DNA of 21,588 nt, taken from the NCBI GenBank assembly GCA_008931825.1, contig QXVZ01009114.1, positions 1-21,588 of the forward strand, read 5' to 3'. Source of the DNA: Phallusia fumigata. Its lineage: Eukaryota; Chordata; Ascidiacea; Phlebobranchia; Ascidiidae. The position numbers and the translations under genes were made by a program. Each line of letters begins with the position of its first letter. Position 1 is the stretch's first letter. Positions 8,901 to 19,524 of the stretch are shown piece after piece. A model generated the notes under the pieces. That model searched no databases, was not told where the DNA came from, and saw only the letters and a program-made list of their open reading frames with translations.

Positions 8901-11900
8901 AGAATTCAAGAAGCACATCACTGCGCTGTCTTTTAATGACGTTCAACATGAAGTCAATATCACGTTTGTCGATGAAACTAAAGTGGTCGCCAAGGCACCC
9001 GATTTATTTGTTGAATCCCAGGATGATGAAAATGAAGATGAAGCTGATGACGGTAAAAAATGTTGCGGGTTTACCTTTAAGCTTGTTTTGCTTCTTATTA
9101 ATCAATGCTAATTTGAATGCGATCAATGCTCACTTGTGCAGCCTTAACATGTGACTTTAATGCTTATAACCAGTTTTGTACAACACAATGTTTAAAAATT
9201 GTAGAAATGACAACTTTCATTAAAAGTCCAACCAGAATGAAAGTTGCAGAAATATTTTTTGAAACACTGTTTACATGACAACAGCAGTTGGTCAAAACAT
9301 TTGTATTAAAATGTATTCGCTTCATACAAAGCATTAGTTGTGTTTTATGTAAACCACTATTTACATGATTGTAACAGACCACCCACAAAATACATTAAAA
9401 CATACGACATTTAGCAAATACAAACTGAAAACTTCGAATTATCTTGAGCAAAAACCTGAATTTGATAATAATTCTATTTCAGATAATTCTCCCCTCTTAT
9501 TTTTTGTCACGGAAATCGAAGAAACAAAGGAGAATCAAGAAACAGATTATGTTACATTAAAAGCAAACAAACCAAAGTTGGCTATAGGTTTACTCAAAGA
9601 GGCACTGCAAAGAGGGTTGGCTGTTTCATCCGATAATTGTAAGTTAACATTTATAGTTGAATATAGTTGAAATGCAAACAATATTGATCAGGTAAATTTT
9701 GGTGCATACCTTATCCAGTGTGGTTTAGTTATATTTGTTGAAAAAGTGCTCACCACAAAAAGATAATTGTAACACTGAATTAGTCGGACTTTTAAGTTTT
9801 CATGTGTGGATATAAAAATCTAGTCTATCCAAGTTTGCCGCTTTACCAACTGAGCTACTCAGACTTGGTGGTGCTTCTTGCCAAAAGTCGAATCACGGAC
9901 AGCTGCACACGTCAGAAATGCAATTGCATCTGTTAGCAACTTTCAAATGGTTAAAATCCAAGGTTTTTTTCGTGATTTGTTCAAACGTTTGATGTTTTTA
10001 AAGCTTCAGATGAAAGGAAAAGTTCTGTAAAAGCTGAAGTGGTAGGCGTTGCAGACGGTAACGAACAAAACAGTCCGTTGCCTTCATCCATTGCAAGTGG
10101 TAAGATTTTGACAAATAAAAAAGTGTTGCAAGTGTTATTACCACTAATGTACCATATATGCGAAAAAGAAACAAAAAGTTTTGCAGATGTTTCTGTATAT
10201 CTTACTTTAGCTTTGTTTTTTATTGAATTTATATTAATTTTTTTTAACGAACTGTAAATAAAATGAGAAAAAAATCTTTTTATACTTCCACTACTTTGAC
10301 ATGCTTTGGAAAAAGTTTTAGTTCTTTTCAAGTTGTCCTGGTTTTAGTTGTTTATTGTAACACAAGGTTTTTTAGGTGATTCAAAAACAAAATCTGCTGG
10401 TGTCCGAACAACGAAATCAGTCCGGTTTGTCCTTGGGTCCCCAGATTCCAGCGACGATGAAGACCCCAGGACCCCGACATTATCAGGTGGGTCTGAAGGG
10501 TTAAAAGTATCCAGGAGTAATATTTGTTCGGCAATAATGTTTTTTCAGGCTGTTTAGTTTGTGATGGGGCCATAATAATGTTTTAGCGCAAGTTCATGGG
10601 CTGCAAACATAAGTTAGGTTTACGGTGACACAGTGAATCAACTGCTGAAGGAGACATTTCTGTAAATTAGGTGACGTATCTGTAAATTCACATTCTTAAT
10701 CACGAGAATTTAAATCTAATTAATAAAGAAAACTTACTGATGAAATTTGTTTGTACCTTACTGACTTAGTTATAAATACATTAGGTCTAGACATGCTGAG
10801 GTTTGTGGTTCAAATCTCCGTATGATTTTTCTGTTGTGATTCCTTTAAAGGGGCTGACAATTTCAACTTGTGTAGCTCAAAGCACCAGACCAACATAAGG
10901 TTGACGGTTCAAATTCTGTTGCAGCGTATATTTCCCCCTTACTTGTTTTCAACGATTTTTACTGTCAATTTTGTCTTTTTTGTTGCAGCAACTGGAAAAG
11001 AATCAGATGAGAAGAAAGAAAAGAAAACTGGCGAAGGAACTTTTGATGGTGGGTCGAATAATTCAATGTTTGTTTAAAACTTGCAGATTTTATCTTTGCG
11101 AAACAGTTTTGTGTACGCTGTTTTTCCTGAGGTTAACTAAATACTTTTTTCAGGGTTGCGAAACGTTGTTGATGACCTCATCACCACTGCTTCAAAGGGC
11201 AGGTCTGTATTTTGTTGCATGCGATAGTTTTAATTACTGTTAATAGTTGGTAGCTAAATCAGTGAATTACCAAACGCAATATTGCCCAAACACATAAGAT
11301 CACTAGAAATGGGTCAAACCCAACTTTTTGAAAAGTGAACAAAAATATAGAAATAAGATAAAGAACCAGATTGGGTATTGAAAATTCCTAGCTTGGAGGC
11401 ATCTGTGTTCTATGGAAAGGTGACAAGATTACACTAATTTTTTTGCAAACTGTTCTGCCCTCTGAACTTGAATTTTGTATTTGCAAGGGGGTAGTTTTGT
11501 TTAAAATGTGATTTAACAAAAAGTTTATTAACAGTTTCCGTATTTAATATACTGACATAAACATACTATTTCTCAACCGAATTTCTGGTGGGGGAAATTT
11601 TTAGCTTGGAATATCAAATAACGAAGTCCATGAAATAAAAAAGTTTGCAAACCACTGGTCTATGACCTGTAATTCATCTGGGAGTTCTTGTCCACGCTCG
11701 CATAGCTTAATAATCAAATTTAAAAAATATTCTAGCATGTGAGCCAAAACATTATGCCCACCCCGGCTCTAAACCATGTAATGCCTAAAATATTTTTATT
11801 TCATAACACATTTATACATCAACTTTCCANATGAAGTCCATAAAATAAAATAGTTTGAGCACCACTGGCCTATGACCTGTAATGCGTCTGGGACTTCTTG

Positions 11901-14900
11901 TCCACACTCGCATAGCTTACTAATCAAATTTAAAAAATATTCTAGCATGTGAGCCAAAACATTGTGTCCACCCCGTCTCTAAACCATGTAATGCCTAAAA
12001 TCATTGATTTCATAACACATTTATACATCAACTTTCCATAAACATTGTTATTTCCAATGATAGGTTGATTCCCCTGCCCCCAACGTCACCCCTAACAACC
12101 TCAGCTTCACATCACCCATTCATTTCACCCACCTCTTTACCCCTGGTGGGGTCATCACCCGCTCTTTCGAACATGGTGTCGTTCGATGGATCGTCGATGC
12201 TTCCTCGAAGTTCGGGAACTCTTACCAGAAATCAGGTGAAAGTTCATGAAACGTGTTTACAATAATTGCACCTGAGTGTTCAGTATTTAGTATCAGAGAT
12301 TTAACTGCTCAGTACCGAACTACATATCCTGAACAACAATGTTTGAAAATCAAAAATTTATTAAATGTTTCGACATAAAATTTATCTAACACTTTCTTTC
12401 CAATCGGCGACTTTTGTGACACAATTGTGCCTCTTCGAAAGATGGAAATTGGGAATATATTGGTTTTAAAACACATGCAAATATACTATACTTACATGAT
12501 ACTTGTGTGACATCATAATACCTCAAGCGTGGTTAACCAACATTAAGTATCAACATGAAATGTTCACCTGAATAGATTACTTGCTGTTTTTACCCAATTC
12601 TAATTGCAAGGCCTTTAAAGTTTCAACAAACAATGCTTTGGTTTAATGTAGCAAACACATAATGTTAGATTTTTTTGTTGCGATTTACACCTGCACTAGT
12701 TCTAACCAAAATGTGACTTGCAATATTTCTGCAGTCCTGGACCCCATCAGCAGCCGGGACCTCATTCTCTGTCGCTTCCATTCGTCGACCGTACACTGCA
12801 AGGGGATTTACCTATGCCGAGAAGATTGAATTGATGAAGCAACAGAACGATTACGATGCAGAGTTTCTCAACAAACACATTCGAAAAACAGGTGAGTTTA
12901 TCTTAAATCTGTAATTGCCAGAATTCATGAATTTCAATATTAGCGACAGAAAATCTTAATTTTAATCATTTTTTAACTTCCAGTAAAACTAAGCCTGCAT
13001 AACTTGGTTGTTGGAGTTTATATCTGCAGATATTTTAATGTCATGGGTTCAAATACCACCACAGGCTAGGTTTTCTACAACATACATGGTTAACTTTGAA
13101 GGTTATTTGCTTGACCTTGCAGCAAAGGCTTGTAGTGATATTTTGAGTCTTTTGGTAGAGTAAATTTCCTCTAATGTTTTGTGTTGAAAAATCAGGATGA
13201 ATATTAAGTCAAAATACTTATTTTGTGATTTTTCAGCTGCTTCAACCAAAACAACTACGAGCGGACCAAACAACCAAACCTCCCCACTAGAGGTCGCCAA
13301 AAGGAAAGTTGCAGAGGGCTTGAAGAAGCAACGCAGGGGCCGAAAGCCAGGTTGGTTTAGTGAGAGCTTACAAACTTTCGAGATAAGTTTATTTTGCTTG
13401 GTGACAGAAAGCGTAGCAACCATGCACTAAAACAATCACAATGAAGTTGTGTTGATGAAGTTTTTGTTTAAAGTTAGTGATTTCTATTGGCAAGGTCAAC
13501 TAAACGCTGTACAAACTAGGTCAAGGTCGTAAGAAGCACTCGCATCGGGAGAGCACGAGTTCGGATAGCGACCCTGTACTTACCGACCCCTCATCCGCTG
13601 AAGAAGGTGAGTCCTGTAATGTAAAGTTCATTGTGGAGTAATTATCTGTCTGCTTAACACATAGCCGAATTTTTATTGCTGTTTTTCAAAGGCAAAGGCT
13701 TAACTACCTGAAAACACAACCTTTAAATTTTTTCTCTGATTCCAGGTGCAAGATTGAAGGAGTCAACCAAGCATCGGCGACACAGAAATCATAGTACTGA
13801 CTCGGACGATTCCCCTCCAACTTTGGTTGGAAATGCAGCAATGGTAAGAAAATAAAAAATGAAACAAAAGTTTTTTGTCAAATTCATCACTGAACTGCGA
13901 TCAGCAGCACTGCACTGTGTTGTTGATATCTACAATCATGTCAAAGCGTTAGTCAGTTAAACATTGGTAAATATCTGTTTAATTTTTTTAGTTAAACAGT
14001 ATGTATGTTTGTTTGAAGAATTTTTATCCTCGGTGGGCGGAGCAACGCCTGAATGCGTTATGCTCATAATGAGTCCAACGTCGATCTACTTGTCTCATTG
14101 CTGTCCTGTAGATATGTTTTTTGTTTGATTTGAATATTTTTTCTGGATAAGATCAACTATTAAAATACTACAAAACAAAAGAAACTTATGCTTGATACAT
14201 AAATGTTAATGTGACAAACGTCAAACCTGATTTTGACATCGCAGACTGGGTTCCATCTGCTCCAGAGTCAGCTGATGGGTGGAAGTTTTCCGACGACTGA
14301 TTATTACGGGTCGGGTGAGTGGGCTACCGCTGCCATGGAAACGCTGAAAAACCTACAATCCACCATGGAATCACGTGCACATGATGTGAGTCATGAATCA
14401 CATGCACATGATGTGAGTCATTGAACTTTTCACGCAATTAAATATTTACATGGTTTGGTACAAATCACATGAACATAATGTGGGTCATGAATTTAAATTT
14501 AAACCTTATGCTTGACAGGTTAATTTTGAAAGAATGCATTTAATTAGACTAAAAAGTTTTGTTGAAATCATGGAAGTACTTGCAAAGTGCAACATTCATT
14601 ATTTTTATTTTTTCCATTTTTTCTGAAGATGTTTGTCTCTATTTTGCAGGAATCTGTGAACCGTAACATGTCACATGATGACAAACTGACCAATCATGTT
14701 CGCTCGCTTTCCCCGCAGGGAGAGAAAAACAACGAACAGAAACTTGTCAAGGGAGAGTCTCTTAGCGATGGAGGTACGTTAGGGTTTTGACTATTTTCAT
14801 GAGGGAGCACATTATTTTGAAAGTTTTTTTTTTCCTGTCCACCTGTTGGTTGATCCATAAAAAAACATAATTTTAAGAACTATTTGGGCCAGAATATTTT

Positions 14901-17900
14901 ATGCTAATAATAAAAAAAACTGTTTTGTGAAAATGATTAAGAACTCCACATCTCTAGTAAGATATTGTTTTATTCTTCCACAAGCTTTTGCATCATTATT
15001 ATAGGTTCCCTCCTCCATGTTGGTTTCACTCTCTTTTTTTCTGTCCAACACCAACATATTGGCCCAAAAAGTCATTCAACTTTAATTGAATTTGCAGACG
15101 TAGTAGATCTTGTGCTTTTTTGCTTAAACCTGTCACATTGGCTTGTATGTTTCTAAAAACTTAGTATAATTTAAATCGTAATAAACTGCTGTCAAATTTT
15201 AATGTAAATGATCAACAACAATTGGCCCATTGTCTGTTTTGTTTAATTTACTAGAAAATTACAAAATTGTACTTTATTATTTGCAGATGAATATTCGTCT
15301 CATCCACATCTCAAAGTAAAGCTTTCCTCACCTCGAAAACGCTGCAAATCTAATGAGATGAAATCAATACTGGATGAGGGCTATGTTGAAACCAAACGAG
15401 CAAAAAGAAATGACCAAGAAGAAAAAAGTGATTCCTCAGAGAAACGGAAAATTACCTCGAAGCCAAAATATTTGAACCGTGGAAACTTGTCTGGAAAATA
15501 TGGGGTTTCCCCACTTTTGAGCGAGACGGAACAAAGTAAAGTAAAACCTGTGGTTGGGGGGGCGACTGGAGACCGCAAAGATCAAAAACCGCTCCCCTAC
15601 GAACTGGTTCGACAGAAAAAGGCGATGGGGCAAAAATGTTCATCGGACCCAGCTTTAAGTTCGAGGTAACATAGAAATATTAAATGTGGTCACCACCTCG
15701 ATTTAGAAAAGCTGAAAAACATGTAATTTTTACCACAAACAAAAGCATGATAAATTGTGTCACAATTAAAAAAACAGTAAAAATATATTTTAACAGACTA
15801 TTATTCTCACTTGGATCCCTACTTATATTCCGGGCATCCTCCCCCAATATTAATAGTTTTTGGTCTTTTCTACATTAACAGTCGAGAAAACTACTGTAAA
15901 AAAACTAAGAAAACAAATACAACATTAATTAGTTATATATGTTTGATGGGAAATGGTTTTTGCATGATAATGTTGAGAATTTTTCAGTCCTTCATACTTG
16001 TCAAGGCTATCGTAACGTTGATTTGCATGTTTTAGTGCAAGAATTTCCTCCTCATCTGATCCAGTTTTGCCGAGGTCAGCATGATTTCTGCATGTGTTTA
16101 ATTATTCTGTTTGAAAATTGTAATGTTTGTTACATAATTGGCTTCAACTGTTGAAAAAATAGATTTTATTTCTCACATGTTTAACAAAAACTTAACTGCC
16201 AGAGAGCTTGTATTTAATAAATCAATTGTAATGCAAATTGATGATGACAACAGCGATTATTGCAACATTTGCATCGTACAATCTCTTCACTACATACAAG
16301 TTCTCTCGCAGTTATGGTTTTAATTACACTGCTCTTTAAGTCCGTGTGTTGTGTTACAATATCTTTCACATGAACATCGGACAAATTTTTTGAAACCATT
16401 GCCATTTGATTGAGAAAAACTTTTTAGAAAATCAATCTTGATTGTGCAGCGTCATGTGCATGTCAACAGATGTAATAAAAACCTAAAACAACTGCTTGAT
16501 AAACTAATTGTTAAACAAATCTGAACAAAGTTAATCAACTTTTGCAATTATCGTATTCTTAATTATATGATTTTGATGCAATTCATATTTTCAAATCTTT
16601 ACAGAATCTCGGAAGAACCAAAGCGTAAGGAAAGAACACCGGATTCAATGGATGAGTCGTTCGCAAGGAGCGGCGATCATCTTGTTTTTATGAAAGATGT
16701 CAGTTATGCGGAGACTGAGGAGCCGGTGATGTTGAAGTTGCAACAAAACACACCATCGTCATCAACACTCGCTGATAACATCGATGTAAGTGTTTTTGCA
16801 GTGTACAGAATCTTATTTCAAAAAATAATAATAATAAACTTAAAATCAATGTTCACTAGTTACAAGTTCTCTGACAGTTTTAATAAGGCTACTTTTAAAG
16901 TCAGTGTCTTGTGTATCTGGAAAGAGTTTTGTACAAATTTTGCTAATAGAATTACACTGTACGTTTTAACAAATTATACATAACAACAGTGATTGTTGAA
17001 ATGTTAACAATAAAATGTTTTCACTACATACAAGTTCTCTAGCATTTGTGTTTTTAACTAAATGTGATTCTTAACTTTTTTNGTACAATCTCTTCACTAC
17101 ATACAAGTTCTCTGGCAGTTATGGTTTTAATTACGCTGCTCTTCAAGTCCGTGTGTTGTATTCGGAAACATTTTTTGATACCATTGCCATTTGATTGAGA
17201 AAAACATTTTTAAAAAGCGATAAAAAACAGCGTCATGTGCATGTCACCAGATGTAATAAAAACCTAAAACAGCTGCTTGATAAACTAATTGTTAAACAAA
17301 TCTGAACAAATTTAATCAACTTTTGCATCGTATTCTTAATTATATGAATTTGATGCAATTCATATTTTCAAATCTTTACAGAATCTCGGAAGAACCAAAG
17401 CGTAAGGAAAGAACACCGGATTCAATGGATGAGTCGTTCGCAAGGAGCGGCGATCATCTTGTTTTTATGAAAGATGTCAGTTATGCGGAGACTGAGGAGC
17501 CGGTGATGTTGAAGTTGCAACAAAACACACCATCGTCATCAACACTCGCTGATAACATCGATGTAAGTGTTTTTGCAGTGTACAGAATCTTATTTCAAAA
17601 AATAATAATAATAAACTTAAAATCAATGTTCACTAGTTACAAGTTCTCTGACAGTTTTAATAAGGCTACTTTTAAAGTCAGTGTCTTGTGTATCTGGAAA
17701 GAGTTTTGTACAAATTTTGCTAATAGAATTACACTGTACGTTTTAACAAATTATACATAACAACAGTGATTGTTGAAATGTTAACAATAAAATGTTTTCA
17801 CTACATACAAGTTCTCTAGCATTTGTGTTTTTAACTAAATGTGATTCTTAACTTTTTTGTAATGATGCTTTGTATGAGTTCTTGTTCAAACAATGTTCAT

Positions 17901-18138
17901 TGTTTTTTTACAGTCGAATATGCCGGAGGTTTTCAGAAATTGTATCGATACTTATGCCAAGGTGCAGTTAATCCAAAAACTTCACGTTTGCAAAGTTTGC
18001 GGCTTCTCAGTTCCTGCAAATGACTCTCCATCGCCTCCCAGTGACAGCAACAACGGTGAAAAACTCCTCCGTGCCCATGTGATGGAACACTCGCTGAAAG
18101 AACTTTACGAAACTGGTTACACTATCGGCCAGTGGTAG
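5932..18138 (+). CDS. Large 23-exon gene for an unrecognised two-zinc-finger, AT-hook-like nuclear protein (1018 aa)
   Basis: Coding exons: 5932-5941, 6729-6882, 7192-7274, 7342-7471, 7758-7893, 8127-8250, 8610-8675, 8849-9052, 9483-9638, 10004-10099, 10376-10486, 10989-11048, 11154-11202, 12064-12235, 12735-12891, 13237-13350, 13520-13606, 13746-13843, 14245-14385, 14650-14773, 15287-15665, 16605-16785 (or its copy 17382-17562) and 17914-18138. Every junction is GT-AG and phase-compatible, giving 3057 nt with one stop. Features: C2H2 finger (C104, C107, H120, H125); acidic patch near 290-302; AT-hook-like RRGRKP (602-607); NLS-like PRKRCK and TKRAKR (773-798); C-terminal CX2CX25HX3H (970-1003). 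The rest is Ser/Thr/Pro/charged and probably disordered. I do not recognise the family; nuclear nucleic-acid binding is inferred. The start could also be the MMEP methionines in exon 2 if exon 1 is untranslated. Confidence 0.85.
7342..7471 (+). other. Exon 4 of the large gene: complete N-terminal C2H2 zinc finger
   Basis: The exon encodes residues 83-126 including CTLCRQNF, then LLHLKAVH, a CX2CX12HX4H arrangement with a Phe four residues after the second Cys and Leu two before the first His, as expected of a classical finger core. The whole finger lies in one exon. Two further cysteines (C90, C103) and the preceding exon's GCVECV pair could form another metal site, but that is speculative. 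Confidence 0.75.
7535..7552 (+). repeat. A-box-like tRNA fragment in intron 4 of the large gene
   Basis: TATATCAGTTGGTAGGGT resembles the D-arm and A-box of tRNA-derived SINEs. No B-box follows at the expected distance. It is listed as a weak relic. Confidence 0.25.
9795..9875 (-). repeat. tRNA-derived SINE relic, minus strand, in intron 9 of the large gene
   Basis: On the minus strand, 9857-9846 reads TAGCTCAGTTGG, a perfect tRNA D-arm/A-box, within GAGTAGCTCAGTTGGTAAAG. Further along, the expected anticodon and T-arm region is degenerate and lacks a consensus B-box. It is a truncated tRNA-like element, not a functional tRNA gene. Confidence 0.5.
10785..10925 (+). repeat. Two tRNA-type B-boxes in tandem, intron 11 of the large gene
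   Basis: GGTTCAAATCTC occurs at about 10808-10819. A second copy GGTTCAAATTC (10906-10916) has an A-box-like TGTGTAGCTCAAAGCACCAG beginning at about 10870. The second pair has SINE-like spacing. These are probable tRNA-derived SINE heads, one truncated. Confidence 0.4.
11621..12038 (+). repeat. Direct duplication of ~208 bp split by a single N (intron 13)
   Basis: Copy 1 (11621-11829) and copy 2 (11831-12038) align along their full length with scattered substitutions, by eye well under 10% plus a small indel, and are separated only by the N at 11830. Each begins near an outward-facing hAT-type end that reads CAGTGGT on the minus strand (ending at 11657 and 11867). The unit boundary coinciding with an assembly ambiguity suggests two haplotypes placed in series rather than a genomic tandem, but a real duplication cannot be excluded. 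Confidence 0.85.
13043..13056 (+). repeat. Isolated B-box-like motif in intron 15 of the large gene
   Basis: GGGTTCAAATACC lies downstream of a weak A-box-like CTGCATAACTTGG (about 12993-13005). It fits the same degenerate tRNA-derived repeat class seen elsewhere in the window. Confidence 0.3.
13237..13350 (+). other. Exon 16 of the large gene: basic helix and AT-hook-like motif
   Basis: The exon encodes residues 570-608, starting Thr/Ser/Asn-rich and then a basic run EVAKRKVAEGLKKQRRGRKP. The RGRKP core resembles the RGRP centre of AT-hooks that bind the minor groove of AT-rich DNA, and exon 17 continues with GQGRKKHSH. The canonical Pro after RGR is displaced by Lys, so this is AT-hook-like rather than canonical. 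Confidence 0.5.
14371..14491 (+). repeat. 27-bp repeat carrying duplicated 5' splice sites of exon 19
   Basis: Two adjacent 27-bp units (14371-14397 and 14398-14424) differ at only a few bases, and a third decayed unit lies at 14465-14491. Each of the first two contains GATGTGAGTCAT, so donors after 14385 and after 14412 are both intact. The longer form adds 27 nt (nine codons, VSHESHAHD) without changing frame. In the third unit the donor core has become GTGGGT. A stop follows the second donor, so using neither would truncate the protein. Confidence 0.85.
16180..17081 (+). repeat. Related intronic repeats flanking exon 22
   Basis: A phrase like TTCACTACATACAAGTTCTC, followed by related sequence including GTCCGTGTGTTGTG or GTCAGTGTCTTGTG, occurs upstream of exon 22 (from about 16287), downstream (from about 16850), and in partial form at about 17020. 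The block before it (AACAACAGTGATTGTTG versus GACAACAGCGATTATTG) is also shared. Exon 22 is therefore bracketed by diverged direct repeats within its own introns. Confidence 0.65.
16276..17858 (+). repeat. Large direct duplication containing exon 22, split by a single N
   Basis: Copy 1 (16276-17081) and copy 2 (17083-17858) are separated by the N at 17082. The first ~300 bp of each differ by substitutions and indels. From about 16593/17370 onward, through exon 22 and ~300 bp of AT-rich intron, I see no difference. Each copy holds a 181-nt exon (16605-16785; 17382-17562) with intact splice sites. Splicing both in series is phase-incompatible (2-0 exon): the second copy would be read AAT CTC GGA and reach TAA after seven codons. 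Hence only one copy can be used, or the duplication is an assembly artefact. Confidence 0.9.
17914..18138 (+). other. Terminal coding exon 23: loop-expanded C2H2-like finger and C-terminus
   Basis: The exon encodes residues 945-1018 and ends ...TGYTIGQW with TAG. C970-X2-C973 and H999-X3-H1003 form a C2H2-like pair, but 25 residues separate the second Cys from the first His instead of about 12. The inserted loop is Ser/Pro/Asp/Asn-rich (NDSPSPPSDSNNGE). Flanking sequence is helical and hydrophobic (YAKVQLIQKL; EHSLKELYE). The zinc ligands are seen; zinc binding is inferred. Confidence 0.65.
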
Positions 18139-18339
18139 TTTACATTTACTTTGTTTTCATAAGTTCCACTTTACTTTTCTATTTCGTGTTTGGCCATTCA
18201 AGAACTGTTATACAATGTAGTGTCACTTATATACCAGTGTATAGAGGTCCAATTATCCCAAAGCCTCTGGTACAGTTATTTAACATATCCGTGTATTTAT
18301 TTGTGTTTTGTCGCTTAGTAAAAGTACAAGCATCTACAT
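18139..18339 (+). other. Proximal 3' flank of the large gene
   Basis: T-rich sequence directly after the TAG, with no AATAAA in this stretch. The nearest AATAAA hexamers downstream are at 18780-18785, 19082-19087 and 19460-19465, so a long 3' UTR containing a transposon insertion is possible. The true cleavage site cannot be placed. Confidence 0.4.
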
Positions 18340-18636
18340 CAGAGGTGGGGAACCTGCGGTGCGCTAGATTATTTAATGCGGCCAGCGCCAGAATTTAAAG
18401 TATACAACATAGCAACATAAGTCAAAACCATTTAATGTTTTAGTATTTCCTTGAGATGACTTTCTCAGATTTTTTGGCGATTTATTTAACACTCAGCTGT
18501 ATTATGACGTCAAACTTTCTTAAAAACTGCCACACATTCAATCACTTGTTATTTTTGTGATGTAACAGATAAAGGCCTGTCCTTAATGCTGTGTAATTCA
18601 TGGGGTCAGCGCTACTGAATAGGTTCCCCTCTCCTG
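18340..18636. mobile_element. Short non-autonomous hAT-type element (MITE), 297 bp
   Basis: The left end is CAGAGGTGGGGAACCT (from 18340), and the right end, read on the minus strand from 18636, is CAGGAGAGGGGAACCT: imperfect terminal inverted repeats of the hAT superfamily type. The flanking 8-mers are ATCTACAT (18332-18339) and ATCTAGGG (18637-18644), matching at the first five bases, consistent with a decayed 8-bp target duplication. The interior has the CTGCGG and AATGCGGCC phrases common in hAT ends and no transposase ORF. It contains a TGACGTCA (18505-18512). Confidence 0.6.
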
Positions 18637-19524
18637 ATCTAGGGTTTAACTAAATCCAGAATTTGACGCTTCTATTCACGAAGATGCCGGTACTTGTGTG
18701 TTTAACATTTGTACATTTTGACCAACGTCGTTGGACTCGGAAATCAGCATTTCCCTAATGATGACAGAACCTTTGTTGAAATAAAAATGTTTTACAGACA
18801 AGTACTGGCATGTTACTTCATACTAAGACTTTGAACAGGTAAATTGTGACTGTTTACCACATTTTTTTTGCATTTTGATTCATATAATTCAGTTACTATC
18901 AGAACTTAAAACCTAATTTTCCCAAAGTAATTTTTTAATATTGACCATCAAGGGTATCTTATGTTTGGAACTCAATCGCTTCAAATGCTTGTGTGTGTGT
19001 GTGGCCAATCTTTCAATGCAAGACGAGGCCTAATTATTTTATTGCATATTTTCTTTTGGTGCTTTTTGTTTTTGCTACAAAAATAAATGGGAACACACCT
19101 GGCTGTTTGTCCACCTGCCCAATTTCCTGCACTTGCTAAAATTGATTTATTCAACAATTGGGAATAGAGAACGAAACAATTCTGATTCAATCTAAAGATT
19201 TTTGTAGGAAAAATATTCTTAAAGAAAGAAAAAAGTGTTTATTTGGTGAAAGCGTTGCTGACATTAGACCCCAGGCTGTTGTCTGGGTGAGGAAAGTTTA
19301 GTTATTTTGTTGTATTGTTGAACAGAGTACCTGCACTTGTTGCTAGTTAGCATTGCATTGCTCTCTACAACTTTTCAGAACATACGCTAATACTAAGTAG
19401 AATTCTGACCACATCAACCCAAAAAACATATTATAAAACGTGAAGTTTGTGACCCAGTTAATAAACTTTAATTTCGAAAACATCCAATGTTTCTTCATAT
19501 TTGGAAAAGATTAAGGCACAATGC
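18637..19524. other. Intergenic sequence, no gene seen
   Basis: AT-rich sequence with a short (TG)n run at about 18989-19003 and AATAAA hexamers that could serve the large gene. Open frames here, including the minus-strand one at 18981-19190, have no recognisable domain or splice support. Confidence 0.45.

Noticed and set aside
9837-9860. A functional tRNA gene on the minus strand
   Set aside because: The D-arm is excellent but the T-arm/B-box and a paired acceptor stem are missing.
14413-14424. A real protein end at the TGA just after the second exon 19 donor
   Set aside because: Both donors are strong and exon 20 continues the frame for several hundred residues, so the stop is intronic.
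16567-16983. 138-codon ORF repeated at 17323-17760 as a separate gene pair
   Set aside because: Only the middle (exon 22) is coding; the ends are intron read-through beyond a clear acceptor and GTAAGT donor.
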